From positions 21,020,645-21,084,644 of the forward strand of contig ML682013.1 in assembly GCA_007922195.1 (NCBI GenBank): a stretch of 64,000 bases of DNA. Reading direction: 5' to 3'. Each line of letters starts with the position of its first letter. Positions within the stretch are counted from its first letter, which is position 1. Position numbers and translations under genes: made by a program. Positions 22,826 to 36,082 of the stretch are shown here, in pieces. The notes below the pieces were generated by a model. That model did no database searches and was not told the origin of the DNA. It saw only the letters and a program-made list of their open reading frames with translations. The DNA comes from Podocnemis expansa (Eukaryota; Chordata; Testudines; Podocnemididae).

Positions 22826-24934
22826 ACCCATGCATTCTATGGCAGCTATGATTGTTTGGAATGAGTGCTTCCCACTGAATCGCAACTTCATATTTTTGCA
22901 GCACGTTGGGTTATTTCCTGGTGGCTATGCTATTCAGGTACTGTCTTTGCCTTAAGTAGTTCAGCTAAGGACAGCTGAGATCACTTTTTGAGCAAGCAGT
23001 AAGCTCCTCTCTCCTATAAATGGAATGAAACTTACACTACAGATGAGGATTAATAGGCAGTCTTTCTATCTTACCAGAGTGTTTCCATGTGTACTGGGCA
23101 CAACCCTGTCCGAGCTCTTATTTTGAACACTAGCTTGGCAACTGAGTTTTGTTCATCACAAAAACAGGTTTCATTGTAATGGGCCTGTGTTCAGAAGATA
23201 GGAAGCCGACAAGCAACTTGAAAATTAAAACTCATGAATCTATTTAATTTTAGTGATGGAGGAAATGTTTTATATTTACTCTTAATGCAAAATAAGTAAG
23301 TTACGTGGAGATATATATATTTCCATATAACAGACCTGACAGCCTGTCAGTGATAGCAAGACTTCAAAAAAAAAAAAAAAAAAAACCACAAAACAACCCC
23401 CCCCCCCCAAATAAATTGGACAGAGTCAGGTCAGGGTAAAGACAGCATAGATTTATTACTCCCGGCACCTTTCAGCCGTCCACATTTCACTGACATATCC
23501 TGAATTTAAACACTTTTAAATGAGCTGTCCCAGTCTTTTGAAAATGGCAGATGGAGTTCATAGTGTCCCCCCTCCCCCATTGCTTTTAATTTGCTTTTTG
23601 CTGAGTATGCATTAGATGTAAGAAGGCCTTCAATACCCAGGAGTTAGTCAGAACTGCATTTTCCTCAAGGTGAAACTTGGCCAGCATTCTTATTGCCCCT
23701 ACTGACTCCATAGCTCTGGGCAGGGGCTGCTGTGAGCAGAGATGATTGATCTGCCTGCCTAGTTTTAACTGTTCTTCTACTACCTTTGTAATTAACCCAT
23801 ACCCATGTCATGGATGACTTGTGGCAGTCCTCCTGGAGCCAGTCGGTAGATTTATTGTCTGGTAAGAAATTGCTAGATTGCAATGAGACACTCCCTTCTC
23901 AAACTCTCCTAGTCCCTTTGTCTAAATACATTCATTCCATAACATTTCCAGGCCCGTTGGCCAAAGATCTAGGAACCAAGATTAGAATAACTCCTATTTT
24001 TCTGTAGTATATTGGGCTTTTGCTAGACCACAGCATTAGTCTAGACCATCCTTAAGTCTCATGATTGTTCTGTGATTTATAATGGAAGCTGGCCCGAAAC
24101 CCTTGTGGAAGAGGGGAAACGTATGGTGTTTATTGTGAAATATCAAAGTGATTAGCACTGTAAATTGTCCTTCTCTTAAAACAAATAAAAACCCCAAGAG
24201 ATGCATGGGTTAATCTTCAGTCTCTTTCTGGAGGAAGTCATGATTTCCTTGTTGATTTGTTGGTTAAAAATAAATGCAGTGACTTATGATGGCAGAGTGT
24301 GTAGTATCTTTTTGTTTCTCTTGCCACATAGAAAACAAATTACACTGCAATCATAGGGCAAGTAAGATATGTCTAGCTTTTTCTGTAAGGAACAGTTTCT
24401 GTTTTATTGAAGCAACTTCTTTCTTAGAGTTATTATTCAACATCTTTTTGAAATGTTGACAAAACTCCGAACAGGGATTAACCAATTCAGTATATAAAAA
24501 GAGTGAACTAAGGAAAACTACACTCATCTTAGTACAGTAGAGAGGCTATTTAAGATGAATTAAAAGAAGAATGGTGACAGCACCTGATCTAAACCCATAT
24601 GAATTTGACTGTGTTTCCCATTTATTTTGTGCATTCCATTGGCAACCCTGTCTGGAAGTGTAATTCCCAACCTGCCCCCATCTCAGGGCCTTTGAGGATG
24701 TTGTCCCCTATACAGAAATAACCTATGGGCAACAATTTTGCTTTTTGCTCACATCCTTTGAGGGACAGGCTTTGCTTGACTATGAGCCATGAAAGCTAAA
24801 CCAGTTCCCACAGGTTTGGCTTTTCTATTTTCTTTCTGTACCCTCAACTCTTGCTTGGGGGCAGGTGGGGGTGGCTCCCATTGTAGAGTGAGGGAGAAAC
24901 AGTTTCGATAATGACAATCGGGTCAGAGCTAACC
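22826..24934. other. DOCK4 intron without recognised feature
   Basis: Contains a poly-A then poly-C run near 23367-23408 and otherwise unique sequence. No exon was recognised. Confidence 0.5.
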
Positions 24935-24943
24935 TTCCTACTA

Positions 24944-25168
24944 GAACAAACAAGGAGTCCTGCGACACTTAAAGACTAATAAATTTAGTTATCTCATGAG
25001 CTTTGGTGGGAGAAAATCTTCAAATAAAAAAGCTCAAAGGATCTGATGAAATAGGATTTTCTCCCACCAAAGCTCATGCGATAAATAAATTTGTTAGTCT
25101 TTTAATTGCCGTAAGATTCCTTGTTTGTTTTTTCTGAACTAAACTAACATGGCTGCCCCTTTGGAATT
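24944..25168 (+). mobile_element. Hairpin-type retroposon, two-arm copy
   Basis: The left arm (AAGGAGTCCTGCGACACTTA) and right arm (ATTTGTTAGTCTTTTAATTG) are inverted copies around a loop near 25010-25050. The right arm reaches the full terminus GGCTGCCCCTTTGGAA, while the left arm is truncated. The flanks share TTCCTACTA (24935-24943 and 25169-25177), a 9-bp target duplication. Confidence 0.75.
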
Positions 25169-25177
25169 TTCCTACTA

Positions 25178-26513
25178 AAGCCGTGTAGATTTGGGAGAGT
25201 GTAGCTATTTTAGAGTAGCTGATTATCTTCTGACAGCTGGTCTTTTTCCTCCTGTACAGAGAAGCCAATCCCTATCCTTAGGAGAAGAGGAGTACGGTGC
25301 TGCATAGACGGCACTCCCCTCTTCCATGTCTCTTGCTTCTTCTTGGATTTCATCTGCCTGTGGAGGGGATGATTGATATCTGAAGGACACATTCTGAGGG
25401 ATGTTAAAGGGCCCCGAATTGATTTGCTGCTGTTTATCTTAGAAACTTTGGAGAAATTGTCTGACAAATAATATATATGACCATTCACAATACAAGACAA
25501 ATAGCAGATTTTGATTAATTGCTTGCCTGCTAAAGCAATAATACCAGATTACCATTTTCATGATTGCATGAAGTATGCAAATGAAGACTTTTTGGTTTTA
25601 GTTCATTTCCTAGTTTAACAGTGTAGTCTTTGCCTCTGGAAGGGAGTGCACATGGAGGGGGTGCATGGCTTATCGAGGGAGATAATGAGGAGAGAGAGCT
25701 ATTCAACTCTTGATCTTTGGTTTGAATCCAACCTAGGCTTGTAGCAGCCTAAAATCTTTGTGTTGAGTGTTGTTGAGTTAGTGTGTGGGATCAGTTCGGC
25801 TTCTACTGAGCCAGGGTAGGATTCTTCTTGAGGAGTATCCAGGTTTGTTTGGCACCTTACTATCACTTGCCCTTAATGTCAGGAGGCTGTGTCTGAGCCT
25901 GTTGTGGGTCAGCTCCCCGACTCCACCAAACACAGGGAGTCCAAGCACTGCCGCTAGATCTCTTAGGATTGACTCTCTCTCTGCTCTCTGGACATACTCT
26001 AATGCTCCAGCCCATTAGGCATCTCCTTGTGGTGTCCAGCCCCTGGTCCATTGGATGCTTGCAGTATTCACAGATTCACTGGTTCCAGAGAGACATCCCG
26101 GTTTCACCTGAGATCACTACCCCCTTTGACAGTCGGCTCTTAGATATGTTTGTAATGAAATCAATTACACATATATTTAACCAAGCATAGAGACTCAAGT
26201 GATAGCAAATAGAAACACTGGAAAAAAAAAGCATTACATATAAAATAAAATCATAATGTGCATTCTAGAAACTGGACTTTCTCAACTGTATACTTCCATG
26301 TCTTATAAACAAGTATCATCCAATGTCTATCTAGTCTTTTACCATCAAGCTTGCCTCAAGAACAGAAATTCAACAGCCAAGTCCTCCAGTCAGCTTCCCT
26401 CCTTTGTGAAAGATGCAGGAGGTCTCTGTGCATCCTCAGATATATCAGAACAACCCACTGACCTTGCTCATAAAAAAGATTCCCTTCTGGTGGTTGGTTG
26501 TTTTTTGAAGACT
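25178..26513. other. DOCK4 intron, possible unidentified repeat
   Basis: About 25770-26190 has a higher GC content than its surroundings and several overlapping frames on both strands, suggesting an old retroelement piece. I cannot identify it and found no catalytic motif. Confidence 0.4.
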
Positions 26514-26524
26514 TGTTTCTTGTA

Positions 26525-26633
26525 AAAAAAAACAACAAGCAGTTGTGTGGCACTTTAAGACTAACAGATTTATTTTTTGCATGAGCTTTCGTGGGAGAAG
26601 ATCCCACTTCCTCAGATGCTTCGAAGATGGGTG
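26525..26633 (-). mobile_element. Hairpin-type retroposon, single arm with A-rich end
   Basis: Contains GTGGCACTTTAAGACTAACA and GAGCTTTCGTGGGAGAAGAT. It is flanked by a perfect 11-bp duplication TGTTTCTTGTA (26514-26524 and 26634-26644). On the minus strand the copy ends in a T-rich run next to the duplication, and its other end is truncated. Confidence 0.8.
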
Positions 26634-27008
26634 TGTTTCTTGTAGACTTCACAGTCTGGAAATCAGTATCTGGCTCAGAACACTACATGTGAGATACACC
26701 ATACACAATGACCAGAGAGGGAGATAAATGTCTGTTGCCTGAAAGGAACCCTGAGACATGTCAGCTTCTGATTATCTGACTTAAGAACATGATTTTCTGT
26801 GCAGACAGATGACTCCTTAAATATTATCTGTGCATATATTTTGGAATGATTATGGTGACCAGTAGTCTACTGGCTCTTTGTAGAGACTTCAGATGCCACC
26901 CTTTGGTGAATTATTGTAAATATCTGACCCAGAGTATTCCTGTAAAGCTCTAGGCTTTGCTTATGCCCTGTGCCAGCCGGTATCAAGAGGTCCTTGGATG
27001 ATGTGCCC

Positions 27009-27679
27009 ACATAGACTCATAGGGTTGGAAGGGACCTCATGAGTTCATCTAGTCCAACCCTCTGCTAAAAGTGGGATCACTCCCACTAAATCATTCTAAC
27101 GAGGGTTTTCTCTAACTGGGTCTTAAATGTTTCCAAAGACGGAGATTCCACCATCTCTTTAGGTAACCCATTCCAATGTTTCACCAGGCTCCTAGTGAGA
27201 AAGTTTTTCCTAATATCCAACTTCAACTACCCCGTCTGCAGCTTGAAACCATCGCTCTTTCTTCTGTCCTCTGTTAGTACTGAGAACAGCCTAGCTCTCT
27301 CCTCTTTGGAGTACCACTTCAAGTAGTTGAAGTTTGCTATCAAATCTCCCCTCAGTCTTCTCTTTTTTGTTGACTAAATAAGCCTAGTTTCTTCAGTCTC
27401 TTCTCGTAAGTCATGTGCCCCAAACCCCTAACCATTTTCATTGCCCACCGCTGGACTCTTTCTAATTTGTCAACATCCTTTCTGTAGTGCAGAGCCCAAA
27501 GCTGAACACAGTATTCCAGATGTGGTTTCACCAGTGCTGAATAGAGGGGATTAATCACATCCCTCTATCTGCTGGCAACACTCCTCCTGATACAGCCCAG
27601 TATGCCATTGGCCTTTTTGGCAACCAGGGCACATTGTTGATTCATATCCAGCTTCCCATCCACACCATAACCCCTAGGT
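27009..27679 (-). mobile_element. CR1 LINE, 3' part (segment 1 of a split copy)
   Basis: The 3' end at the left reads CATAGGGTTGGAAGGGACCT, the CR1 terminus. The minus strand encodes the C-terminal CR1 reverse-transcriptase region, for example [15 protein letters not shown] and [12 protein letters not shown] at 27352-27558, then breaks. The copy is interrupted by an hAT-type element at 27680 and resumes at 29151. Confidence 0.88.
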
Positions 27680-29142
27680 CAGGGATCTCAAACTCAAATC
27701 ACCTCAAGGGTTGATGAGGACTAGGATATTGGCCCGAGGGCTGCACCACTGAAACCTTTTCAGACAATGATGTGGAAGTACAGTAAAAAATGAAGAGTAA
27801 TATAGTATGCTAATAAAAGTCTATTTATTAACTTTTTTGAAACTGTAACATGAAGTCTGTGCTAATTTTGACAGTCTTTCCAAAGCCAAAACATGTTTCC
27901 TTTTAGAATTGCTTCCATTCAAGATGGTAAAATCATCAAAAAGACAAAAAGTAAACAGACTTAAAATTTTACTTTATAAATCAGTGGTTCCCAATCTTTT
28001 TTTGGCTTGAGGGCAAAAAATATACTTTTTCAAACCCTGAAGGACCACCAGTTAATTTAATTAAAATTAAATTATAATTTATTGAATTCAAATTGATGTT
28101 AATTGAAATAAATTAATTGCAGTTTGATTTATTAAAATTGAATTTAATTTAATTGAAATTAAATTGTTATAACAGTTTTAGTTTTTTAAATAAAATTAAA
28201 GTGTTTTAGAAGATTTTTGGTTTTTTTTTGTTTTAAAAAAGGGGGCTACATGTATCCCCAAGCCAGGAGGGGAGGGGAGCAGCTGCATCCCAGGATGGGC
28301 TGCAAACAGGTTGCTCAGAGCCCTCCACAGGACTGTAAATAAGCAGCCTCCTGCCTGGCCCTGGTGGTGGGAGAAACACCCTCCCCACCCCCTGCTCAAA
28401 TTTGGCCACGCTGGGGTTGGCAGAGGGGGAAATGCTCCCTGCCCGCCTGCCCACTTGAATTTGACTCCGGTGGGGCTGGCATAGGGAAAAACACTCTCCG
28501 CCCACCTGAATTGAGCTGCCCTGGAGTTGGCAGAAGGGGAAACACCACCCACCAACCTGCCCACTTGAGTTTGGCTGAGTGGGGCCGGCAGAGGAGAAAA
28601 CATCCCCTGCCTGCCAGAATTTAGCAGCACTGGGATGGGTGGAAGAAAAACACTACCCCACCCTCTGGAGGGGAAACACCCCTTGCCTGTGCCGGGACCG
28701 GCAGCTGGGAAAGCCCTGGGGGCCGTGCTGTGGCTAGTGGTGGGGCTTTCTCGTGCTCCACCAGAATGTAGCCCCCTGTGAACCGTCACCACAGGCTCAG
28801 GCCACCCTCCTTTAAGGCCTCCCCCCCACCTGAGCCTTCTCTGGACTGCTCAGTCTGCTTCAGCTGCTCGATCAGTTGCTGCATGTGAATAGGGCAGCTA
28901 ACAATCAACTGGTGCACGTGAATAGGGCAGCTCCCAGGGAGCAGTTGAGCTCCTCCCTGTCAGTGGCTGATAACGCAGGGGGAAGGTAAAGCTGCTTGGT
29001 TTCCACCTGCAGAGAGGCTCAGCATTTGAAAACTCCAAGGTTGGAAAGGTGGGAGCCCCAGGATTCTGGGGGTTATCAGGGGCCACAGGAGGCAGCTCTG
29101 CAGGCTGCATGTGGCCCGTGGGCCGCATGTTTGAGACCCCTA
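27680..29142. mobile_element. Long hAT-type element inserted in CR1
   Basis: Left end CAGGGATCTCAAACTC and right end GTTTGAGACCCCTA. A perfect 8-bp duplication CCCTAGGT flanks it (27672-27679 and 29143-29150). Terminal sequences match the short copies at 8671 and 55654. The 1463-bp interior carries an AT-rich tract (28036-28200), another element start CAGTGGTTCCCAA near 27983, and a GC-rich minisatellite. No transposase is recognisable; the minus-strand frame at 28196-28792 is repeat-derived. Confidence 0.85.
28400..28690. repeat. Degenerate minisatellite, unit about 51-59 bp
   Basis: The core TTGGCAGAGGGGGAAA or its variants recurs at about 28417, 28476, 28527, 28585 and 28637, each followed by a CACC or CTGCC-rich stretch and TTGAATTT or TTGAGTTT. 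Spacing alternates between about 59 and 51 bp. It lies inside the hAT-type element. Confidence 0.6.
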
Positions 29143-29150
29143 CCCTAGGT

Positions 29151-29366
29151 CCTTTTCTACAGTGCAGTTACTTAGCCAATTGGTCTCCAGCCTGTAGCAG
29201 TACATGGGATTTTTCTGGCATAAGTGCAGGACTTTGCACTTGTTCTTGCTGAACCACATGAGATTTCACTTGGCCCAGTGCTTCAATTTGTCTAGCTCCC
29301 CCTGAATCCTATCCCTGCCCTCCAGCATGTTTATCATTCCCCCCAGCTTGATGTCATCCATGAATT
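29151..29366 (-). mobile_element. CR1 LINE, segment 2 of the split copy
   Basis: Continues the CR1 after the hAT insertion: TCCTTTTCTACAGTGCAGTT lines up with the equivalent part of the CR1 at about 51557 onwards. It ends within the reverse transcriptase near CCCAGCTTGATGTCATC, so the copy is 5'-truncated. Confidence 0.85.
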
Positions 29367-32300
29367 ACACATAATTTAAATCATCATTATCACTAGTATT
29401 AAAGTATCACGTCAGTCAGCATTCTCAATGTATACCAAAGATTACCCGACCACATGGAAACAGAACAACCTTCTTAAACCTTAAAGCCTCACCGGAGCTG
29501 TGAGTCTGTCACAAGGGGGTGGGAGAAGGGGATGCTTGTGATGGTGTTCTTGCTGTAGCTGTTCTATAGAAAACCCAAAGGGTTGAAATTTCTTTGGCCA
29601 TCAGTTTAGCACCTTTCACTAACATTAAATTTAAACTTAAAGGATAAAATTTGTTTTTCTTAATTTTTTAGACAGGGAGTTTCATATGTGCCTGGGATAG
29701 CCCCAAGTTGAGTAATTCCTGAATTCTGTGATGGGAGGTTGTTGTGCTCTGTCTCCTTTCCCTGGCTGGTTATGTTCTTGATATAATCAAAGTACAGCAA
29801 TTGGCAGCATTTACAAATCACTCTTAAGTTTATTTAAGATGAATAGGGGGTTGCTGTGACTACTCTTTTTTGTTTGTATTTTTTTCCTAATGTTTTTCTA
29901 CCAAGGAAAAGCATTGCAATCTTTGCATGGAAATGAGTACATTGAGTGCTGCGAATCACTTTTGCAGGGGAAAAAAAGAGGGTTTCTTTAGGAGTATGGT
30001 CAGAGTAAAAAGAGTCTTGAGAACTTATAATTAGAGTTCATGAGGATGGAGCTAATAAAATATCTCTTCCATCTATCAAAATAATAGTAAATCTCAGCTA
30101 AATTACTAAGCAACCACTTCTGCATGCAACATACTCTCAACTAAGAAACACTTCAAATCTATTGTTTACTAGTCTACTGTCTTTGTCTGTGTGGACTCTG
30201 GTGTGGCACACTAAAAGTTCCATAGTGCTCTACTCCACCTTGAGACAGGAATCAGCACTAGAATGGGAAAATGAATCCCAGTTTAAGAAAACAAAAACAC
30301 CAAGCCAAGTAAAATGTCCACTGTATTCCACAATGTGGCTTCCATGCCAGCTAGTTCAACAGTCAATGTCTGTGTAATTTTGAAAGAAAGCCAATGACAA
30401 AACATACCCACTCTGTCTTTTGAACTAGTTAAATGAGAGAGAGCAATACTGTCATTTTTTTATTGTAGTGGTAAAGGTTCCTTTTTTCCCTCGTTAATGG
30501 CTCATTTTAGAGGCTCTGTGGTTTACCTGTAACATGTGTCAAACTTAAATGTACAACTGATTTTAAGTCTTTTTAAAAAATCCAAAACTGCTATCAAAAT
30601 TTTGTGGATTCTCTTCACAGTTTTTAAAGGATCAGAATATTATTCAAACATTTTTTGTGCATTATAAGATGATTCTGTAGGGACAACAAAACAATATCCA
30701 TGTTAATTACAATACAGCTGCACCACCACTAAATTCTTGGTAAATTATAATAGAACAGAGTTCAGAATAGAGTTACTGATCAGAAGTGATGTCTGTATGT
30801 TGTACTGAGTTAATAAAACTATATGAAAAACTCTTTCTCTGGGATAAATAATTGTAATTGGCTCCATTTTCTCAGACTTGACATCAGGGAAATTGTGCTG
30901 TTGTATGGATTATATTTTTAAGGAGTACCTAAAACTTGTATGTAAACTAAACAAATTTTAGAACAAGAAAAATTACATTGGACCTAGCATAATATTTGAT
31001 TTGCATTTGAGCTACTGAAGCACTAGTTGTCTTCAATATCAACATAAATGTCATTTAGAATTAAGATTACACTGATTTATAACTGCACATATTTTTTATT
31101 TTAGTAAAAGGCATTTAATTAGAATAATTGTAAACTGATTTTCACATACAGTATATTCAAAAGCATCTCTTTGCTGTTCATTTGAAATATCTTTAGATGG
31201 CAAATATTTGTGAGTGTGTTCTGATTTTGGTTAGTGGGGTCTAAGTATTTGAGAGAATTGTAATGATGATAGAAACTGATACTGCAACCTTGGTAAGTGT
31301 TATCCCAATTCTTTTTTCCTTTACTAGTCCTAGCTGCTGAACCTGCTTCCTATCCATTATCACACTGAGATTTCAACTTGATTCTCTCTGCTGTTGAGCC
31401 CTATCAAAAAGTGATCAGGCAGATGTAGGAAAGGGAGGAAACCATGATAAAAACTGACCAAAATATAGAAATCATGGAAAAGGGCAAAAATTCCTGGTTT
31501 CAGTTATTTTATTAAGATGGCTTATGTAGCTGAGTTTGAAAGTATATATTACTATTTACTGTGCAGGTATTTGCTTACTTGGAGGTTTGCACTTTGGATC
31601 TGTGGAACATTTAACTGTTACACTGTTAAGGGACTGACAGTAGGTGCTACTCACTAGTGTTATTCTTGCTTCTCTCTATAGTGTTTAAAAAATTAGCACA
31701 ACATGTCTGCATTGCTTTGGATGATGAACCTGCAAAAAGGGACATTTTTTCATAACTAAGCTACTGCTTTGAAAAAGGAAAGAGGGAGGTAATTTAGCAA
31801 GCGTGGTGTTAACAACTCTTGTAGAAAGGAATAGATTGAACCTTTTTATATGTGTTTCTAATACAAAGCTGCCTAACTACATGAGTCTTTACACTTCTTT
31901 TGGTTCCAATGTTTAGAGGCAATACAGGATGGATTTGTGATCCCCTGCAGAGGACTTCATTTCAAGATACCCATGAACAGCTAGTAACTTTTTCTGCCAT
32001 GACATAGATGAGGATCTTAATTTTTTAAACCATTTTTGAGTATAATGATCCTGAGTGGAAGCTGACTTACCCAATGTGGAAAAAAAAGGTTCATGTAGTC
32101 TGTGGTACATCACAAACTTATGAATTTAACAGCAGAATTTATCAGGGAACAAAGTTAGTGCATTATTGGTGTGGTTGAAGATAGCTTCCTAGTCTCTCTC
32201 TTTGTCTGTTCAAAATATTACCAATTAATATACATATCAACACTTATAGTAAAAACTGACCTTGTGTTTAGTTTCAGGCTTGTTTCAGCACCTATAGGGC

Positions 32301-33269
32301 GGAGCTGGAGGTGGTGAGGGACAGAAAGGGGGTGAGAGATGTGTGATATGTGAAGGGTCCAGATCATAGACAGTGGATGATGTGGGGGAAAGATTGGGGC
32401 AGGAATTAGGGTCTAAAGAAGGATATAGATAGGGCTAGGTAATGTAGGGGTCACATAAATGCCATGCAGTTGTATTTGGATGTTCAGTGGGAGTGCTTGG
32501 TAGGAGCGCACTGGGAGACTTAGAGAGAGAGAGAGAGAGAGGAGCTTGGTTGGGTCTCGAACAAGAAATATGGGGGCTAAGAAAAGGTTACAGGGTGTCT
32601 GTGCAGGACAGTACGAAGCCTGGAGTGAGAGTGGTAGAGGCTGCAGAGGTGTGTCTCCTTAGGATGGTTTCTGACAGATTGCACACTCCCTCTGTCTTTT
32701 TTCCCCATCAGTTCATGCTGCCAGAAGCTTTCTGGCTCTGCGTTGTATTTCTTGTCCAGCTTCTGCTCTTCTCTTACCAATCTTCTGAAATACATCCTGT
32801 TTGGGTGGTGTAATTCAGACAGGGTGACAAACGGGAAGGATTATGTGGCGTTGATGGAACTGGAACTCAAGTGTTAATTTTGAACAATTTACCATGATGT
32901 TTTAAGTATCTAGCTGGACATTGATGAAACACACATTAAATCCTTGCCATTTGTTTGGTTTTTGTTGCTGTTGGTTTTTGGAGGGGTCCCTTTTTTCCTT
33001 GTAATTTGGATTACGTGAGTGAGCTCTGATTTTCATGGCATCATGCTTGCCTGTGGAAGAGTTTCCTAGATTTCTACATTTTGCCTGACAAGTCAGGCTT
33101 AACCAGCTTATGGTGTGTTTTTATTTTTTATTTTGAAGGTAAAGTTAAATTGTAGATCTAATCAGTTTTCAGGCTGCCATGAGATAGCTACCTCTTGTTT
33201 CTTTATAGAGTGCTGCTAGTATGTCTGATGTCAATCAAAGCAGAAGATGACATGACCCTGTTTATAGTG
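29367..33269. other. DOCK4 intron, unique sequence
   Basis: AT-rich. A short (GA)n run is at about 32523-32543. No exon or element terminus was recognised; the frames at 32487-32813 are unsupported. Confidence 0.5.
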
Positions 33270-33444
33270 CAGTGGTTCTCAACATTTTGCAGGTTGTGAG
33301 ACACTTGGCATTGTATCGTGACCCTAGAGGAAACACTAGCCCACCCACCCCAGGCGAAATCTAGCCATCCCGTGGCTCTCCATGACACACTTACCACTGT
33401 GTGGTTTTATGGTAATGTGTCCTGACACTGAATGAGAACCACTG
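33270..33444. mobile_element. hAT-type MITE with CAGTGGTTCTCAAC ends
   Basis: Left CAGTGGTTCTCAAC and right GAATGAGAACCACTG are inverted repeats. Flanking octamers TTATAGTG and CCGTAGTG agree at the last five positions, so the target duplication has decayed. 175 bp, non-coding. Confidence 0.65.
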
Positions 33445-36082
33445 CCGTAGTGTATTGTGTAATTTATAGTGTAAGAGATATGCATGTTTTTTCTGGTTCT
33501 GCCATTCTTCACAATGCAAAATTCTCATTACTCTAATGTCACTTAGGAAGTTTTGCCTGAATAAAGAGTGATGTATTGTGCCCTAAGCTTGGCAAAATGA
33601 AGAGAGGCAAGGAGATAGACACATTTCCAGGTTGCATGCTCAATTATTTCTTCATGAGGTTTCTATGATTTGAAAATGTAAGGAATAGACAATATTTGTC
33701 TGAAATGGCAGGCTCCAGAGAGTTCACCCTAATATATACATGATGAAGACGCAGCATGGATATTGATGTCAAAGGATCTCAGTGGAGGGGAAAGTGAATT
33801 TTTTCTTATTATGCTAAATGCTTCTTAACCTGAGTAGTGGGGTCATTTAGCATCCTAATGCTAATGAAAAGTCATTTGCAGATCAGCTTTAAAGTGGTGC
33901 AGATGATCCTTCTGAAACAGTTGAGTTTGTTAGAAGAAAAACCTATTTGGTGTACAAAAACTGGAACTCACTGGCTACTCATACAGTATTACTCTTGCCT
34001 AATTTCAAACCCGTGAAATATAGGGGACTGACAAATCTTGTGTGCTACAGTTATGAATTATGAAATAAAACAGAGTTGGGAGGGGTATTTAAGGAATCAA
34101 ATATAATAAATGGATAACTAGAGCAAAGCTTGATTATACTCAGCCTGTAGGATTTAGTGTGTGTGTTCTGGATGACTAGAGAGCTAGCAAGCAGTTTTAT
34201 TTGGAAAACCGAGACACGTGTGTACGCGTGTATGTACATACTCCCTTGGTATTCAGATACGATCACAGATGGCCTCTGCAGAGAATGTAATGTGAGATGA
34301 GAACTTGCATTATCACAAATAATGTGTGGAAACGGTTTAACAATGCCCATAACATTAGCAGAGTAGCTTTTTCACTAATGAATGACAGTGCAGAATTGCT
34401 AATTGCTTGTATTGTAATTTTTGCTGTTTATTCTGGAGTTGACTTTCGTGAATTTAAATAAGCAGTTTAATCTGCTTTGAGTTGTTTCTTGTCACAGACA
34501 TGATTTAAAAGTTTTAAGTAACCATAATACAGCTGTGTGCATTGAGGGAGACACTAGTGACCTCGGTAAGGATTGAATTCAGGCCATTTGGCCACTCTCC
34601 AAATGCTCCACCAGCTTAGCTACTTGACCACCTGCTTCTGTTTTTCTGTCCTGTTTGCAAATGTAGGATATTAGTTTGTCTTCTGGCATCTCCGCTTTTG
34701 ATGTTTTGTTAAGAAGAAATTAAAGTGCTTGAGCAGAACATGCACTCTTCGACCACTTCAGTTGCTATGCTGTATGTGTAAAACAGCCATTTGAACTTCC
34801 TGTTGTTCATTTGTCTGCAATATCAGAAGAGTGGCCATACTCTGTTTAGTGGATATGCAGTTATGTTCCTTAAATTTTCAAAATGTGTGGCCTAGCAGTT
34901 GTGGCTGTTCTCATGTCTTCAACATGAGAAATTAAAAGACAAATCCAACTATAACAGTCATTGTGGTTTCACACCGCACTGTCACATGTATGTCTCTTCA
35001 CTTGGGAGCCCAACCTGTCTACTGGCCAGAGCAAAAAGTAGGCAGTCTGAAGACCCATGTTCCATTCTCATTTGTCACCGACTTGGTATATGACCACATG
35101 CAAGTCACTTAACCCCAGCGAGCTTCTTTCCCACTTGCGTAAAGCACTTTGAGTGCAAACAATTACTGCTGTAGCCCAAGGCACATGTGCTCCCAAAGCT
35201 GGCATGGGTCGATATTTGTGGAAGTAGAATGACCAGGTGTTGAAGAATTGGAGCAAGAAGGAAAGAAAAGGTTCTTGTAGTGGCTAACAGTCAACTTTCC
35301 CATTCTTTGAAGACCGATACTGGAGATTCCCAAACAGCATTCTGTCTTACCCTCATCCTCCAGAAAATATGTCCAAGATCGTGTGTGTAGGTATTTGAAT
35401 GTAGCAGATTGACAGTCCTCAAGGCTTTGACTGGTAAGGAAGGCCCCTGCGTAAAAGTATACATAATTTCAGTGAACTGTTAGGGAAAGATATCTGTTTG
35501 ACTGAATTTATTAGCTGGGTGCACAACTTAAGTACAGAAAAGAGCACTCAGAAGTTTTGATAATGACTTTATTTAATAAAGAAACAATGCATATGAGTAG
35601 CCTCCTTTAAGAGTCTTCAGCAGAAATTTGTGTGCTTTACAAATCTGGACTATTTAATTTTTGGAGTGCTTGTAGCCAGTGAGTTAACTTTTAATTTCCT
35701 CCCCCCACTTTTTTTTCCTTTGTAAAGGAATCTAGCACATGATGAAACCACGAGAATACAACTGTGAGTTGTACTTATTCTGACCCAGTGAAATTAGGGA
35801 TTGTGAGGCTGCTTTGAATGTGTGGTAGATACATCTGCAAAATCAAGCAGGGTGACCAGATAAACTTAATCCCAAACCTGCAATTTTTATTCTTGAACAG
35901 CATCATCTGGTACAGAGAAGACTTCTGATATTGTGCACTGTTAAAGGGTTCCGCTTACGGAGCGACAAAATTCAGTGAGTTGATAACCTAACGTGTGCTG
36001 CAGCTATTCTAATTCAGAAGAGGATTCCTTCTTAATTGTGGAGTCTAACCTTTGACTATTAATAGCCCATGCAAACTGCCCA
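33445..36082. other. DOCK4 intron, unique sequence with one MIR-like relic
   Basis: Unique AT-rich sequence apart from the MIR-like segment at 35045-35160 and a possible MITE end (AGGGTGACCAGATA) near 35851. No exon was found. Confidence 0.5.
35045..35160 (+). repeat. MIR-type ancient SINE fragment
   Basis: The order GAAGACCCATGTTCCATTCT, GACTTGG, CAAGTCACTTAACCCC and AAAGCACTTTGAGTGC follows the MIR core region. Strongly diverged. Confidence 0.6.

Noticed and set aside
28196..28792. 198-residue minus-strand frame
   Set aside because: It lies within the minisatellite of an hAT-type element; the peptide is low-complexity and period-linked.
34565..34640. tRNA-like segment on the minus strand (TAGCTAAGCTGGTGG then GAATTCAATCC)
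   Set aside because: There are weak A- and B-box matches, but I could not form a convincing cloverleaf and there is no second copy for support.
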